64,000 nucleotides of DNA, taken from assembly GCF_051014445.1 (NCBI RefSeq), contig NC_135134.1:25795672-25859671 (forward strand). Reading direction: 5' to 3'. The notes beneath the pieces were generated by a model. That model saw only the letters and a program-made list of their open reading frames with translations. It was not told the origin of the DNA and did not search any database. Positions 26,165 through 35,544 of this stretch are shown here, piece after piece. Position numbers and translations under genes: made by a program. Positions within the stretch are counted from its first letter, which is position 1. Every line of letters begins with the position of its first letter. The DNA is from Colletes latitarsis (Eukaryota > Arthropoda > Insecta > Hymenoptera > Colletidae).

Positions 26165-28038
26165 ATGGACACAGAGAATAAAATGGGGATGGGGCGGGTT
26201 TTGTCGGTTGGGGAGGACGGAGACGGGGTTGGGGTTAGGGTGGCGGCGCTCGCGCCCCACTCAGCGCCAGGTCCGGCTTCGTGGAGGGTGGAGGAGGACG
26301 ACGAGACGGCGTCGGTCTCGTCCTTCTCCTCCAGCACGAGCCACATAGGCTCTAAGAGGAAGAGGACGGGGCAGGCCGTCGTCGAGGTGGGCGGTGCGAT
26401 GAGCCCGTCGGTGAGGCTGAGTTGCCTCAGGGACGAGGTGACCGAGGAGATATCGGAGAGGATCTCCTCGTCCCTGAGGCGGGTGGAGAAAGTCGCCGCT
26501 GCCTGCGCCTTTAAGGGGCAGAAAAGCGGTGGCGCGAAGGCCCTGAAGGCCGCGGCGGAGGAAATGAGGGAGGCGGCGCGGGAGCTCAGAGGGCGGAACG
26601 CCCGTCTGCAGCTCCTGTTGGAGGAGGAGCGACAGGGGAGGAGGAGGGCAGAGGCGCTGTGGAACAGCGCGGCCCTCCCTCCCATCCTCCCTCCTCCTCC
26701 ACCGCCGCGTCCCTCGGCGGAGGTAAATAAGCGGAGTGCGGCGGCAGTGGTGCGGGGCACTGCGGGCCCCTCCACCCGCACTCCGCCCGTGAAGAAGTCC
26801 CCGTCCTCCTCAGAAGACGATCTTCTGAGGAGAATTGGGGACATGATTGATGGCAAACTGGCCGCCTTCCGGGAGGAGCTCCTCGCCGGAAGAGCGGTCA
26901 GCAGGAAGGCAGTGCCTCCCCGACCTGTTCCGGTACAGTCGGGGAAGGCAAAGAAGGGCGGAGTGAAGGCTCCGCCCAGCGTTGCGGCACCAGGGCCCCG
27001 GGTCCCGATCCCCAAGGGGGGTGGTGTACCCGTGGTCGCGGTGGTCGCGTCCTCCACAGCACCCTCCCAAGGGGGGGTGGCGTGGAGTGAGGTGGTGGGG
27101 CGGAAGGCGAAGCGGGCGGCGAGGAAGGCCTCGCAACCGCAGCCTCCGCCTCCGCCGCCGGCGGCCAAGGTAAAGGCCGCGAAGGTCGGGAAGGCACGAC
27201 CAGGTCGTCCCCCAAAAACGGCAGCGGTGACGCTGACCGTTGCGCAGGGGGGCGACCTGACCCTCGCGGAGGCGATGCGGCTCGCCAGGGAGAATATCTC
27301 CCTGGAAGAGCTGGGCATCGCCTCCGTGAGGGCGAAGAGGGCCGTGACCGGGGGTCTCTTGCTGGAGATCCCCGGTGCAGAAAGCGGCGCGAAGGCGGAT
27401 CGTCTCGCCCAGAGGCTCCGGGAGCAGCTGGGCGAGCGAGGTGTCCGGGTCGCCCGGCCCACGAAGCGCACGGAGATGCGCGTTGTGGGCTAGACGACTC
27501 GGTCAGCGCACAGGATGTGTCCCGTGCCCTTGCGAGGGCGGGGGACTGTCCTGTGGAGGACCTGCGGATCGGAGAGATCCGCAGGTCGCCCTCCGGCCTC
27601 GGGTCGGTGTGGGCCCGGTGCCCCCTCTCCGCCGCCCGTAAGGTGGCGGAATCCGGGAGGGTGTTGGTGGGGTGGGTTTCGGCGCGAGTGGAAATCCTCG
27701 CGCCGCGCCCGCTCCAGTGTCACCGCTGCCTCGAATTGGGGCACGTGAGGCAGTGGTGCACCTCGCCGGTGGACCGCAGCGGTCAGTGTTACCGCTGCGG
27801 TGCCAAAGAGCACCGTGCGAGCCAGTGCTCGGCGGCCCCCCACTGCCCGCTGTGTGCGGACATGGGGAGGCCAGCCGATCACAGGGTGGGGAGCAAGAAG
27901 TGCTCCCCCCCCCTCCCGGAAGGAGAGGAAGAGGCGGGCTGCACCGGCTCCGGTGCCGAGGGCGGTGGCATCGTCCTCCATGGAGGTGGACGGTGCTACG
28001 GGGACGGACGGCCGGGAGGAGGCTGGCGCGGCCATTAA
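26165..28038 (+). pseudogene. LINE ORF1, Gag-like nucleic-acid-binding protein, frameshifted
   Basis: ORF1 proteins of this type coat the element RNA and form the RNP used for retrotransposition. The first ATG in frame is at 26165; an upstream GTG at 26129 is unlikely as a start. The N-terminal part has acidic and serine-rich stretches, a charged segment likely to be a coiled coil (about 26570-26660, ending in EEERQGRRRAEALW), a proline run, and basic low-complexity regions. This frame stops at TAG 27491. The protein clearly continues one frame over, LDDSVSAQDV being readable from 27490, so one base is missing next to GGGC. The second part carries zinc knuckles CHRCLELGHVRQWC, CYRCGAKEHRASQC, and a wider C-x2-C-x8-H-x6-C, between 27718 and 27903. 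It ends at TAA 28036-28038. No slippery heptamer is evident, so a deletion or sequencing error is more likely than programmed frameshifting. Confidence 0.85.
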
Positions 28039-28044
28039 TTAATG
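28036..28044 (+). promoter_or_regulatory. ORF1 stop / ORF2 start junction (TAATTAATG)
   Basis: The ORF1 stop TAA (28036-28038) is followed by TTA and the ORF2 ATG (28042), in the same frame and three bases apart. Close stop-start spacing fits translational coupling by termination and reinitiation, described for the related SART1 element with UAAUG. An overlapping TAATG is also present at 28040-28044. Coupling here is inference. Confidence 0.6.
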
Positions 28045-31000
28045 CCGCCCCGCCTCCTCCTCCAGGCCAACCTCAACCACTGCCGCGCGGCACAGGACTT
28101 GATGTCCCAAGTCCTCGCGGAGTGGGGGGTTGGCCTGGCGGTCGCCGCCGAGCCGTACCGCGTCCCTGATCACCCTCATTGGGTGGGCGACGCGGACGGC
28201 TTGGTGGCGACGGTATGGGGAGGGGGCGACGGGTCCCCACCGTTCTCCTTGTTGGAGAGCGGTCGGGGATTCGTCGCCGTGGACTGGGGGGGAGTCGCTG
28301 TGGTGGGGTGCTACATTTCGCCCCGTAGCGGTCACGCTGCGTTCGAGCTGTACTTGGCCGAGGTCGCGGCATGCGTGCAGCGCTACGCGGCCCGGCCGGT
28401 GCTGGTCCTGGGGAATTTTAATGCCAAGTCGGTGGCTTGGGGATCCCCCAGGACCTCCGTTCGCGGCGGGATCCTGGGCGATTGGACGGCGGGGCTCGAC
28501 CTCCGGGTATTGAACCGGGGGTCGGAGCACACATGCGTGCGGCGATATGGGGGGTCCATCGTGGATGTTGGATTCGCGACCCCCAACGCCGTGCGCATGG
28601 TGTCGGGTTGGCACGTGGTCGCGGGGGCAGAGACACTCTCCGATCACCGGTACATCCGGATGGAGGTCTCTGCCGCCGCGAGTGCATCCCGACACGGCCG
28701 CCTGCGTGGCACCCCACCACGCCGCTGGGCGCTTCGGCGCCTGGACAAGGACGCCCTGATGGCAGCTGCCCTCGCTGCAACTTGGCCGCAGGGAGCGGCC
28801 GAGTTGCCGAGCATAGAGGAGGAGGTCGCCCGGCTCGGAGCATTGGTCGCGGGTATTTGCGACGCGGCGATGCCTCGGGTCGGGCGGGCTTCTCCTCGCC
28901 GGGCGGTGTACTGGTGGTCGGACGCGATCGCGGAGTTGCGAGTCGCGACTGTCCGCGCCCGACGCCAGTACACCCGCGCGCGCCGTCGTCAACGTACAGG
29001 CGACGGCGTGGCGCGAGCGAGGGCAGCTGATGACCTGTATGGAGCATACCGCGTGGCGCGGGTTGCTCTGCAGGTCGCCATCAAACGGGCCAAGACCCGG
29101 GCATGGAAGGAGCTCCTCCAGACCCTTGATGACGATCCATGGGGGCGCCCATATAAGGTGGTGCTGAATAAGCTCCGCCCGTGGGCGCCCCCCGTCACCG
29201 AGGGTCTTGACCCCCGGCTGCTGGAGGACGTGGTCAATACACTCTTCCCAATTGGGGAGAGGGGACCGCGTCCTCCGGCGGCGGCGGCTGTCCCAGTGGA
29301 GTGGACGGCCGAGCTGGGGGTCACGCAGGAGGAGCTGGCAGCGGCCATCAGACGGCTCGGGGTTCGTAACACGGCCCCGGGTCCGGATGGTGTGCCCGGC
29401 CGGGTTTGGGTCTTGACCCAGGGCGTCCTTGGGGCCGACCTCAGGCGGTTGTTCGACCGCTGCCTGAGGGACGGGCGATTCCCCCCCAGTTGGAAGGTGG
29501 CGAGGATGGTCCTCCTCCGGAAGGAGGGTCGGCCCGCGGAGTCTCCCTCCGCATACCGGCCCATTTGTCTCCTCGACGAGGTGGGCAAGCTCTTCGAGCG
29601 TGTGATTGCTGCCCGCCTCGTCGAGCACCTGTCGCGGGGTGATCCCGGTCTGGCCGACTGCCAGTTCGGTTTCCGGGGGGGCCGATCGACTATCGACGCG
29701 ATAGGTCGTGTGAGGGCCCTCTCGGAGGCGGCCGTCTCCCGGGGAGGGGTGGCATTGGCAATATCCTTGGATATTGCCAATGCCTTTAACACCCTCCCCT
29801 GGGAAGGGATAAGGAGGGGACTCGAATATCATCGAGTCCCCCCTTGTCTCAGGGCGGTCGTCGGGGATTATCTCCGCGGCAGGTGGATCGAGTATCCGGG
29901 CCGGGATGGTGATATGCGGAGGGAGGTGTACTGCGGTGTTCCGCAGGGGTCGGTCCTCGGGCCACTCCTGTGGAACATCGCGTACGACTCGGTGTTGCGG
30001 GCCGGCCTCCCCGACGGCGTCAGCACGGTGTGTTATGCGGATGACACACTGGTGCTGGCCGTCGGGGCGCACTGGGGGAGCGCCATGCGTCGCGCGGAGG
30101 AGGGGTCGCAACGCGTCGTCGTCCGGATCAGGGGGATGGGGATGACGGTGGCGGTCCATAAGACCGAGGTGATTGCGTTTCATTCACCTCGGCAGGATCC
30201 GCCACCCCCTCTGATTCGGGTGGGTGGGGCTGACATCGAGGTGAAGCCCCAGATCAGGTATCTAGGGCTGATCCTCGATAGCCACTGGCGTTTCGAGAAG
30301 CATTTCCGCTGCCTGGTCCCCCGGTTGGAAAGGATGGTTGCGGCTCTGGGCCGGATCCTGCCCAACCTGGGGGGCCCGGCGGGCCGAGTTCGTCGCCTCT
30401 ATGTGGCAATGGTCCAGTCGGTGGCCCTATACGGGGCCCCCGTCTGGGCGGACGACCTGGCTGCCTCCCGGCGCAGCATGACTATGCTGCGTCGGGTGCA
30501 GAGGCGCATGGCGCTCAGGGTCGTCCGCGGGTATCGGACCATGTCACATGAGGCGGCGACGGTTCTAGCGGGGATGCCGCCCATGGACCTGCTCGCGCGG
30601 TCGCACGCGGTGATGTACCGGCACCGCGTCGACCGTCGCGCGGGGGTGGGGGCGGTCCCGGGCGGGCGGGAACCTGCTTGGGGCGATTTGAAGCGCCAGG
30701 CCCGGCAGTCCGTGTTGCTCGCGTGGCAGGAGCGGCTGGCTCTGCCAACCGCGGGGCACCGGACTGTCGGGGCGGTTCGGCCACTCCTGAAGGAGTGGCT
30801 GGACAGAGGCCATGGCAGCCTCACCTACCGGATGGCACAGGTATTTTCCGGGCATGGCAGCTTCGGAAGATACCTGTGCCGGATAGGGAAGGAGCCGACG
30901 GCGCGTTGCTGCCACTGCGACGCTGAGCAGGACACGGCGGATCATACCCTGGAGGTATGCCCCGCGTGGGAGGGGGAGCGCCGTGTCCTGGTCGGCGTCG

Positions 31001-31194
31001 TCGGGCGGGATGTCTCGCTGCCGGGCGTGGTGCGTGCCATGCTCGGCAGCGAGGAGAAGTGGAGGGCCGTGGCCTCCTTCTGCGAGAACGTAATGTTGCA
31101 GAAGGAGGCCGCGGGGAGGGAGCGCGAGCTTCAGCGGCGCGCTGAAGCTCGCGCTCGTGCGGTGGCCCGAGGTCGTCGCCCGGTCGCGAGGTGA
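28042..31194 (+). CDS. LINE ORF2: APE-type endonuclease and reverse transcriptase (1050 aa)
   Basis: This protein nicks target DNA and copies the element RNA in place. The endonuclease fills about residues 1-210: N10 in LQANLNH, E37 in AAEPYR, then GNFNAKS at 124-130 and SDH at 200-202. In APE-type LINE nucleases the third motif is normally GDFN, so N125 replaces a catalytic aspartate (codon AAT). The reverse transcriptase spans about 440-780, with APGPDGVPG, a QFGFRGGRST region, SLDIANAFNTL, GVPQGSVLGPLL and YADD at 665-668, all intact. A C-terminal zinc motif, C956/957-x-C959-x8-H968-x4-C973, is typical of the group. No RNase H domain is seen. The ATG at 28042 follows the ORF1 stop by three bases. 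The length is normal and there are no stops, so reverse transcriptase activity is plausible while nicking may be impaired. Confidence 0.93.
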   Translation: MPPRLLLQANLNHCRAAQDLMSQVLAEWGVGLAVAAEPYRVPDHPHWVGDADGLVATVWGGGDGSPPFSLLESGRGFVAVDWGGVAVVGCYISPRSGHAAFELYLAEVAACVQRYAARPVLVLGNFNAKSVAWGSPRTSVRGGILGDWTAGLDLRVLNRGSEHTCVRRYGGSIVDVGFATPNAVRMVSGWHVVAGAETLSDHRYIRMEVSAAASASRHGRLRGTPPRRWALRRLDKDALMAAALAATWPQGAAELPSIEEEVARLGALVAGICDAAMPRVGRASPRRAVYWWSDAIAELRVATVRARRQYTRARRRQRTGDGVARARAADDLYGAYRVARVALQVAIKRAKTRAWKELLQTLDDDPWGRPYKVVLNKLRPWAPPVTEGLDPRLLEDVVNTLFPIGERGPRPPAAAAVPVEWTAELGVTQEELAAAIRRLGVRNTAPGPDGVPGRVWVLTQGVLGADLRRLFDRCLRDGRFPPSWKVARMVLLRKEGRPAESPSAYRPICLLDEVGKLFERVIAARLVEHLSRGDPGLADCQFGFRGGRSTIDAIGRVRALSEAAVSRGGVALAISLDIANAFNTLPWEGIRRGLEYHRVPPCLRAVVGDYLRGRWIEYPGRDGDMRREVYCGVPQGSVLGPLLWNIAYDSVLRAGLPDGVSTVCYADDTLVLAVGAHWGSAMRRAEEGSQRVVVRIRGMGMTVAVHKTEVIAFHSPRQDPPPPLIRVGGADIEVKPQIRYLGLILDSHWRFEKHFRCLVPRLERMVAALGRILPNLGGPAGRVRRLYVAMVQSVALYGAPVWADDLAASRRSMTMLRRVQRRMALRVVRGYRTMSHEAATVLAGMPPMDLLARSHAVMYRHRVDRRAGVGAVPGGREPAWGDLKRQARQSVLLAWQERLALPTAGHRTVGAVRPLLKEWLDRGHGSLTYRMAQVFSGHGSFGRYLCRIGKEPTARCCHCDAEQDTADHTLEVCPAWEGERRVLVGVVGRDVSLPGVVRAMLGSEEKWRAVASFCENVMLQKEAAGRERELQRRAEARARAVARGRRPVAR

Positions 31195-31707
31195 CGCGGG
31201 CGGCCGCCTCGGCGTGGCGGATGACCTAGGCTGGGAGGGGGGTCCTGAGGGGACCCTCCTCCCGCCAGGCGGCGCCGACCACCGGTCCGACGCAAGGGGT
31301 GGCACCCTCGGCGGTCTGGTGCGGCCATGAACGCCCGGCCGCCGAGGGGTGGAAACGGGGTCGCGGGCGGTTGCGAGTTGGGGCTCGCAGCCGCCATTAA
31401 ACGCGGCCCCGGGACGGATAGCGGCGGGATGGAGTGGCCCCGTCCCGCCGCTATGAGGCAGTGTGTCTACTGGGGGGACCGATTGTCCCCACGGGGGATG
31501 GGCGCGAAAGCGCGGGCACGGGGAGGATACCGGAAGAATGCTTCGAGCGATTCCCGGTATCCTCCCAAAGCGTGCCGAAGGGTCACCGTGGGGTTTTTAG
31601 TGGGTAGGTCCCGCGCCTGTCGTTGTACGGGCGCGGGGAATCCCACACACCCCTCCCACCTCTCCCCAAGGAGGTGGGAGGGAGTCTTTCGAAGATTTTC
31701 CCCACGA

Positions 31708-31708
<1 letters not shown>
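31195..31708 (+). other. LINE 3' UTR with four strong hairpins
   Basis: These 514 noncoding bases follow ORF2. Hairpins visible by eye: 31233-31245 with 31251-31263 (13 pairs, one G-U, 5-base loop); 31418-31429 with 31443-31454 (12 pairs); 31521-31533 with 31554-31566 (13 perfect pairs, 20-base loop); 31651-31662 with 31671-31682 (12 perfect pairs, 8-base loop). In related elements the 3' UTR is recognised by the reverse transcriptase when target priming starts, so these are candidate recognition structures. Confidence 0.7.

Positions 31709-31746
<38 letters not shown>
31709..31746 (+). other. LINE poly(A) tail (38 A)
   Basis: An uninterrupted run of A directly precedes the 3' target-site duplication and marks the 3' end of the retrotransposon. 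Tail purity suggests a recent insertion, although assembly of homopolymers can be imprecise. Confidence 0.92.
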
Positions 31747-31749
<3 letters not shown>

Positions 31750-31759
31750 TGAGCCTGAT
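31747..31759. repeat. 3' target-site duplication of the LINE
   Basis: GTATGAGCCTGAT matches 25768-25780. The satellite then continues in register with GAGGGTAAATCC. Confidence 0.92.
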
Positions 31760-33776
31760 GAGGGTAAATCCTAGACCCAACCCAGACCTAACATGCGTTA
31801 TCCTCTAAAATATTTATCAAGACCAGGTTTAATTGAATGTTTCCGTGTAGTACCACATTACTACGTGATCCAAACGAGAAAAAAACCCAGGATCTGTTCA
31901 ACAAGTATGTGAAGTATGCCAAAGTATGAGTCTGATGAGGGCAAATCCCAGGCCTAACCTAGACCTAACATGCGTTATCCTCTAAAATAATAATTGAGAC
32001 CAGGTTTAATGGTCTGCTTCAGTGAGGTACCGCTTTACTACATGATCCAAACCAGAAAAAGCCCAGGATCTGGCCAACGAGTATGCCAAAAATGCGAAAG
32101 TACGAGCCTGATGAGAGCAAATCCCAACCTAACCTAGACCTAACATGCTTTATTCTCTAAAATATTTATCGAAACCAGGTTCATTGGACTGTTTCAGTGT
32201 GGTACCACATTATTACGTGATCCAAACCAGAAGAATCCCAGGATCTGTTCAACAACTGTGTGAAAAAGCGAAAGTACGCGCCTGATGAGGGCAAATCCCA
32301 GACCAATCCCAGACCCAACTTGCGTCATCCTATAAAATATTGATCGAAACAAGGTTTAATTGACTGTTTCAGTGTGGTACCATTTTGCTACGTTATCCAA
32401 TGCAGAAAAAACCATTGATCAGGTCAACATGTATGTTAAAACTGCGAAAGTATGACCCTGATGAGGGCAAATCCCAGAACTAACCTAGACCTGACATGTG
32501 TTATCCTCTAAAATAATAATTGAAACCAGGTTCAATGGTCTGCTTCAGTGTGGTACCACATTACTACGTGATCCAAACCAGAAAAAACCCAGGATCTGTT
32601 CAACAAGTGTGTGAAAAACGCGAAAGTATGAGCCTGATGAGGGTAAATCCTAGACCTAACACAGACCTAACATGCGTTATCCTCTAAAATATTTTTCAAG
32701 ACCAGGTTTAATTGAATGTTTCGGTGTAGTACCACATTACTACGTGATCCAAACGAGAAAAAAACCCAGGATCTGTTCAACAAGTATGTGAAGTATGCCA
32801 AAGTATGAGTCTGATGAGGGCAAATCCCAGGCCTAACCTAGACCTAACATGCGTTATCCTCTAAAATAATAATTGAAACCAGGTTTAATGGTCTGCTTCA
32901 GTGAGGTACCACTTTACTACATGATCCAAACCAGAAAAAGCCCAGGATCTGGCCAACGAGTATGCCAAAAATGCGAAAGTACGAGCCTGATGAGAGCAAA
33001 TCCCAGACCTAACCTAGACCTAACATGCTTCATTCTTTAAAATATTGATGGAAACCAGGTTTAATGGACTGTTTCAGTGTGGTACCACATTACTACGTGA
33101 TCCAAACCAGAAAAAACCCAGGATCTGTTCAACAAGTGTGTGAAAAACGCGAAAGTACGAGCCTGATGAGGGCAAATCCCAAAACTATCCCAGGCCTAAC
33201 TTGCGTTGTCCTGTAAAATATTGATGGAAACCAGGTTTAATCGACTGTTTCAACATGGTCCTACATTACTACGTGATCCAATCCAGAAAAAGCCCAGGAT
33301 CTAGCCATGAAGTATGAGAAATATGCGAAAGTATGAGCCTCACGAGGGCGAATCCTAGACCTAACCCAGACCTAACATGCGTCATCCTCTAAAATATTTA
33401 TCAAGACCAGGTTTAATTGAATGTTTCAGTGTGGTACCACATTACTACGTGATCCAAACCAGAAAAAAACCCAGGATCTGTTCAACAAGTATGTGAAGTA
33501 TGCGAAAGTATGAGTCTCATGAGGGCAAATCCCAGGCCTAACCTAGTCCTAACATGCGTTATCCTCTAAAACATTGATCGAAACCAGGTTTAATGGACTG
33601 TTTCAGTGTGGTACCACATTACTACGTGATCCAAACCAGAAAAAAACCCAGGATCTGTTCAACAAGTGTGTGAAAAACGCGAAAGTACGAGCCTGATGAG
33701 GGCAAATACCAGAACTATCCCAGGCCTAACTTGCGTTGTCCTGTAAAATATTGATGGAAACCAGGTTTAATCGACT

Positions 33777-35330
33777 GTTTCAGTATGGTACTACATTACT
33801 ACGTGATCCAATCCAGAAAAAGCCCAGGATCTAGCCATGAAGTATGAGAAATATGCGAAAGTATGAGCCTCACGAGGGCGAATCCTAGACCTAACCCAGA
33901 CCTAACATGCGTCATCCTCTAAAATATTTATCAAGACCAGGTTTAATTGAATGTTTCAGTGTGGTACCACATTACTACGTGATCCAAACCAGAAAAAAAC
34001 CCAGGATCTGTTCAACAAGTATGTGAAGTATGCGAAAGTATGAGTCTCATGAGGGCAAATCCCAGGCCTAACCTAGACCTAACATGCGTTATCCTCTAAA
34101 ACATTGATCGAAACCAGGTTTGATGGACTGTTTCAGTGTGGTACCACATTAGGGCGTGATCCAAACCAGAAAAAGCCAGGGATCTGTTCAACAAGTATGT
34201 GAAAAACGCGAAAATATGACCCTGATGAGGGCAAATCCCAGACCTAACTTGCGTCAACATCTAAAATATTGATCGAAACAAGGTTTAATTGACTGTTTCA
34301 GTTTGGTACCATTTTGCTACGTTATCCAATGCAGAAAAAACCATTGATCAGGTCAACATGTATGTTAAAACTGCGAAAGTATGACCCTGATGAGGGCAAA
34401 TCCCAGAACTAAACTAGACCTAACATGTGTTATCCTCTAAAATAATAATTGAAACCAGGTTCAATGGTCTGCCTCAGTGTGGTACCACATTACTACGTGA
34501 TCCAAACCAGAAAAAACCCAGGATCTGTTCAACAAGTGTGTGAAAAACGCGAAAGTATGAGCCTGATGAGGGTAAATCCTAGACCCAACCCAGACCTAAC
34601 ATGCGTTATCCTCTAAAATATTTATCGAGACCAGGTTTAATTGAATGTTTCCGTGTAGTACCACATTACTACGTGATCCAAACCAGAAAAAAACCCAGGA
34701 TCTGTTCAACAAGTATGTGAAGTATGCCAAAGTATGAGTCTGATGAGGGCAAATCCCAAGCCTAACCTAGACCTAACATGCGTTATCCTCTAAAATAATA
34801 ATTGAAACCAGGTTTAATAGTCTGCTTCAGTGTGGTACCACTTTACTACATGATCCAATCCAGAAAAAGCCCAGGATCTGGCCAACGAGTATGCGAAAAA
34901 TGCGAAAGTACGAGCCTGATGAGAGCAAATCCCAACCTAACCTAGACCTAACATGCTTTATTCTCTAAAATATTTATCGAAACCAGGTTCATTGGACTGT
35001 TTCAGTGTGGTACCACATTATTACGTGATCCAAACCAGAAGAAACCCAGGATCTGTTCAACAACTGTGTGAAAAAAGCGAAAGTACGCGCCTGATGATGG
35101 CAAATCCCAGACCAATCCCAGACCCAACTTGCGTCATCCTATAAAATATTGATCGAAACAAGGTTTAATTGACTGTTTCAGTGTGGTACCATTTTGCTAC
35201 GTTATCCAATGCAGAAAAAACCATTGATCAGGTCAACATGTATGTTAAAACTGCGAAAGTATGACCCTGATGAGGGCAAATCCCAGAACTAACCTAGACC
35301 TGACATGTGTTATCCTCTAAAATAATAATT
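33777..35330. repeat. LINE-free duplicate of the block carrying the LINE
   Basis: Bases 33777-34567 match 24990-25780, left of the LINE. The bases from 34554 on match 31747 onward, right of the LINE, at an offset of 2808 (checked at TACGAGCCTGATGAG, 32101 and 34909). The uninterrupted site GTATGAGCCTGATGAGGGT lies at 34554-34572. Only a few substitutions separate the copies near the junction (for example TCAAGACC versus TCGAGACC). Confidence 0.85.
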
Positions 35331-35544
35331 GAAACCAGGTTCAATGGTCTGCCTCAGTGTGGCACCACATTACTACGTGATCCAAACCAGAAAAAACCCA
35401 GGATCTGTTCAACAAGTGTGTGAAAAACGCGAAAGTATGAGCCTGATGAGGGTAAATCCTAGACCCAACCCAGACCTAACATGCGTTATCCTCTAAAATA
35501 TTTATCGAGACCAGGTTTAATTGAATGTTTCCGTGTAGTACCAC

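Larger units (their letters stand above)
25781..31746 (+). mobile_element. R1-clade-like non-LTR retrotransposon, apparently full length
   Basis: A 5966-bp, strongly GC-rich element is inserted in the AT-richer satellite. In order it has a 5' UTR, ORF1 with three CCHC zinc knuckles, ORF2 with endonuclease, reverse transcriptase and C-terminal CCHC, a 3' UTR, and 38 A residues. Direct repeats of 13-16 bp flank it. This architecture, without an RNase H domain, fits the R1 clade, which includes rDNA-specific R1 and the telomere-specific TRAS and SART families. Clade placement is by motif recognition, not by a tree. The copy looks young: ORF2 is open and the tail is pure. It carries an ORF1 frameshift and an endonuclease substitution. 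Whether the family targets this satellite cannot be judged from one copy. Confidence 0.9.

Noticed and set aside
27480..27500. Programmed -1 frameshift in ORF1
   Set aside because: No X-XXY-YYZ slippery heptamer is present at the switch point. A one-base deletion is simpler.
26137..31305. Long minus-strand ORFs (444 and 714 codons) opposite the LINE
   Set aside because: They are antisense shadows in very GC-rich DNA. The plus strand has clear zinc-knuckle, endonuclease and reverse transcriptase motifs.
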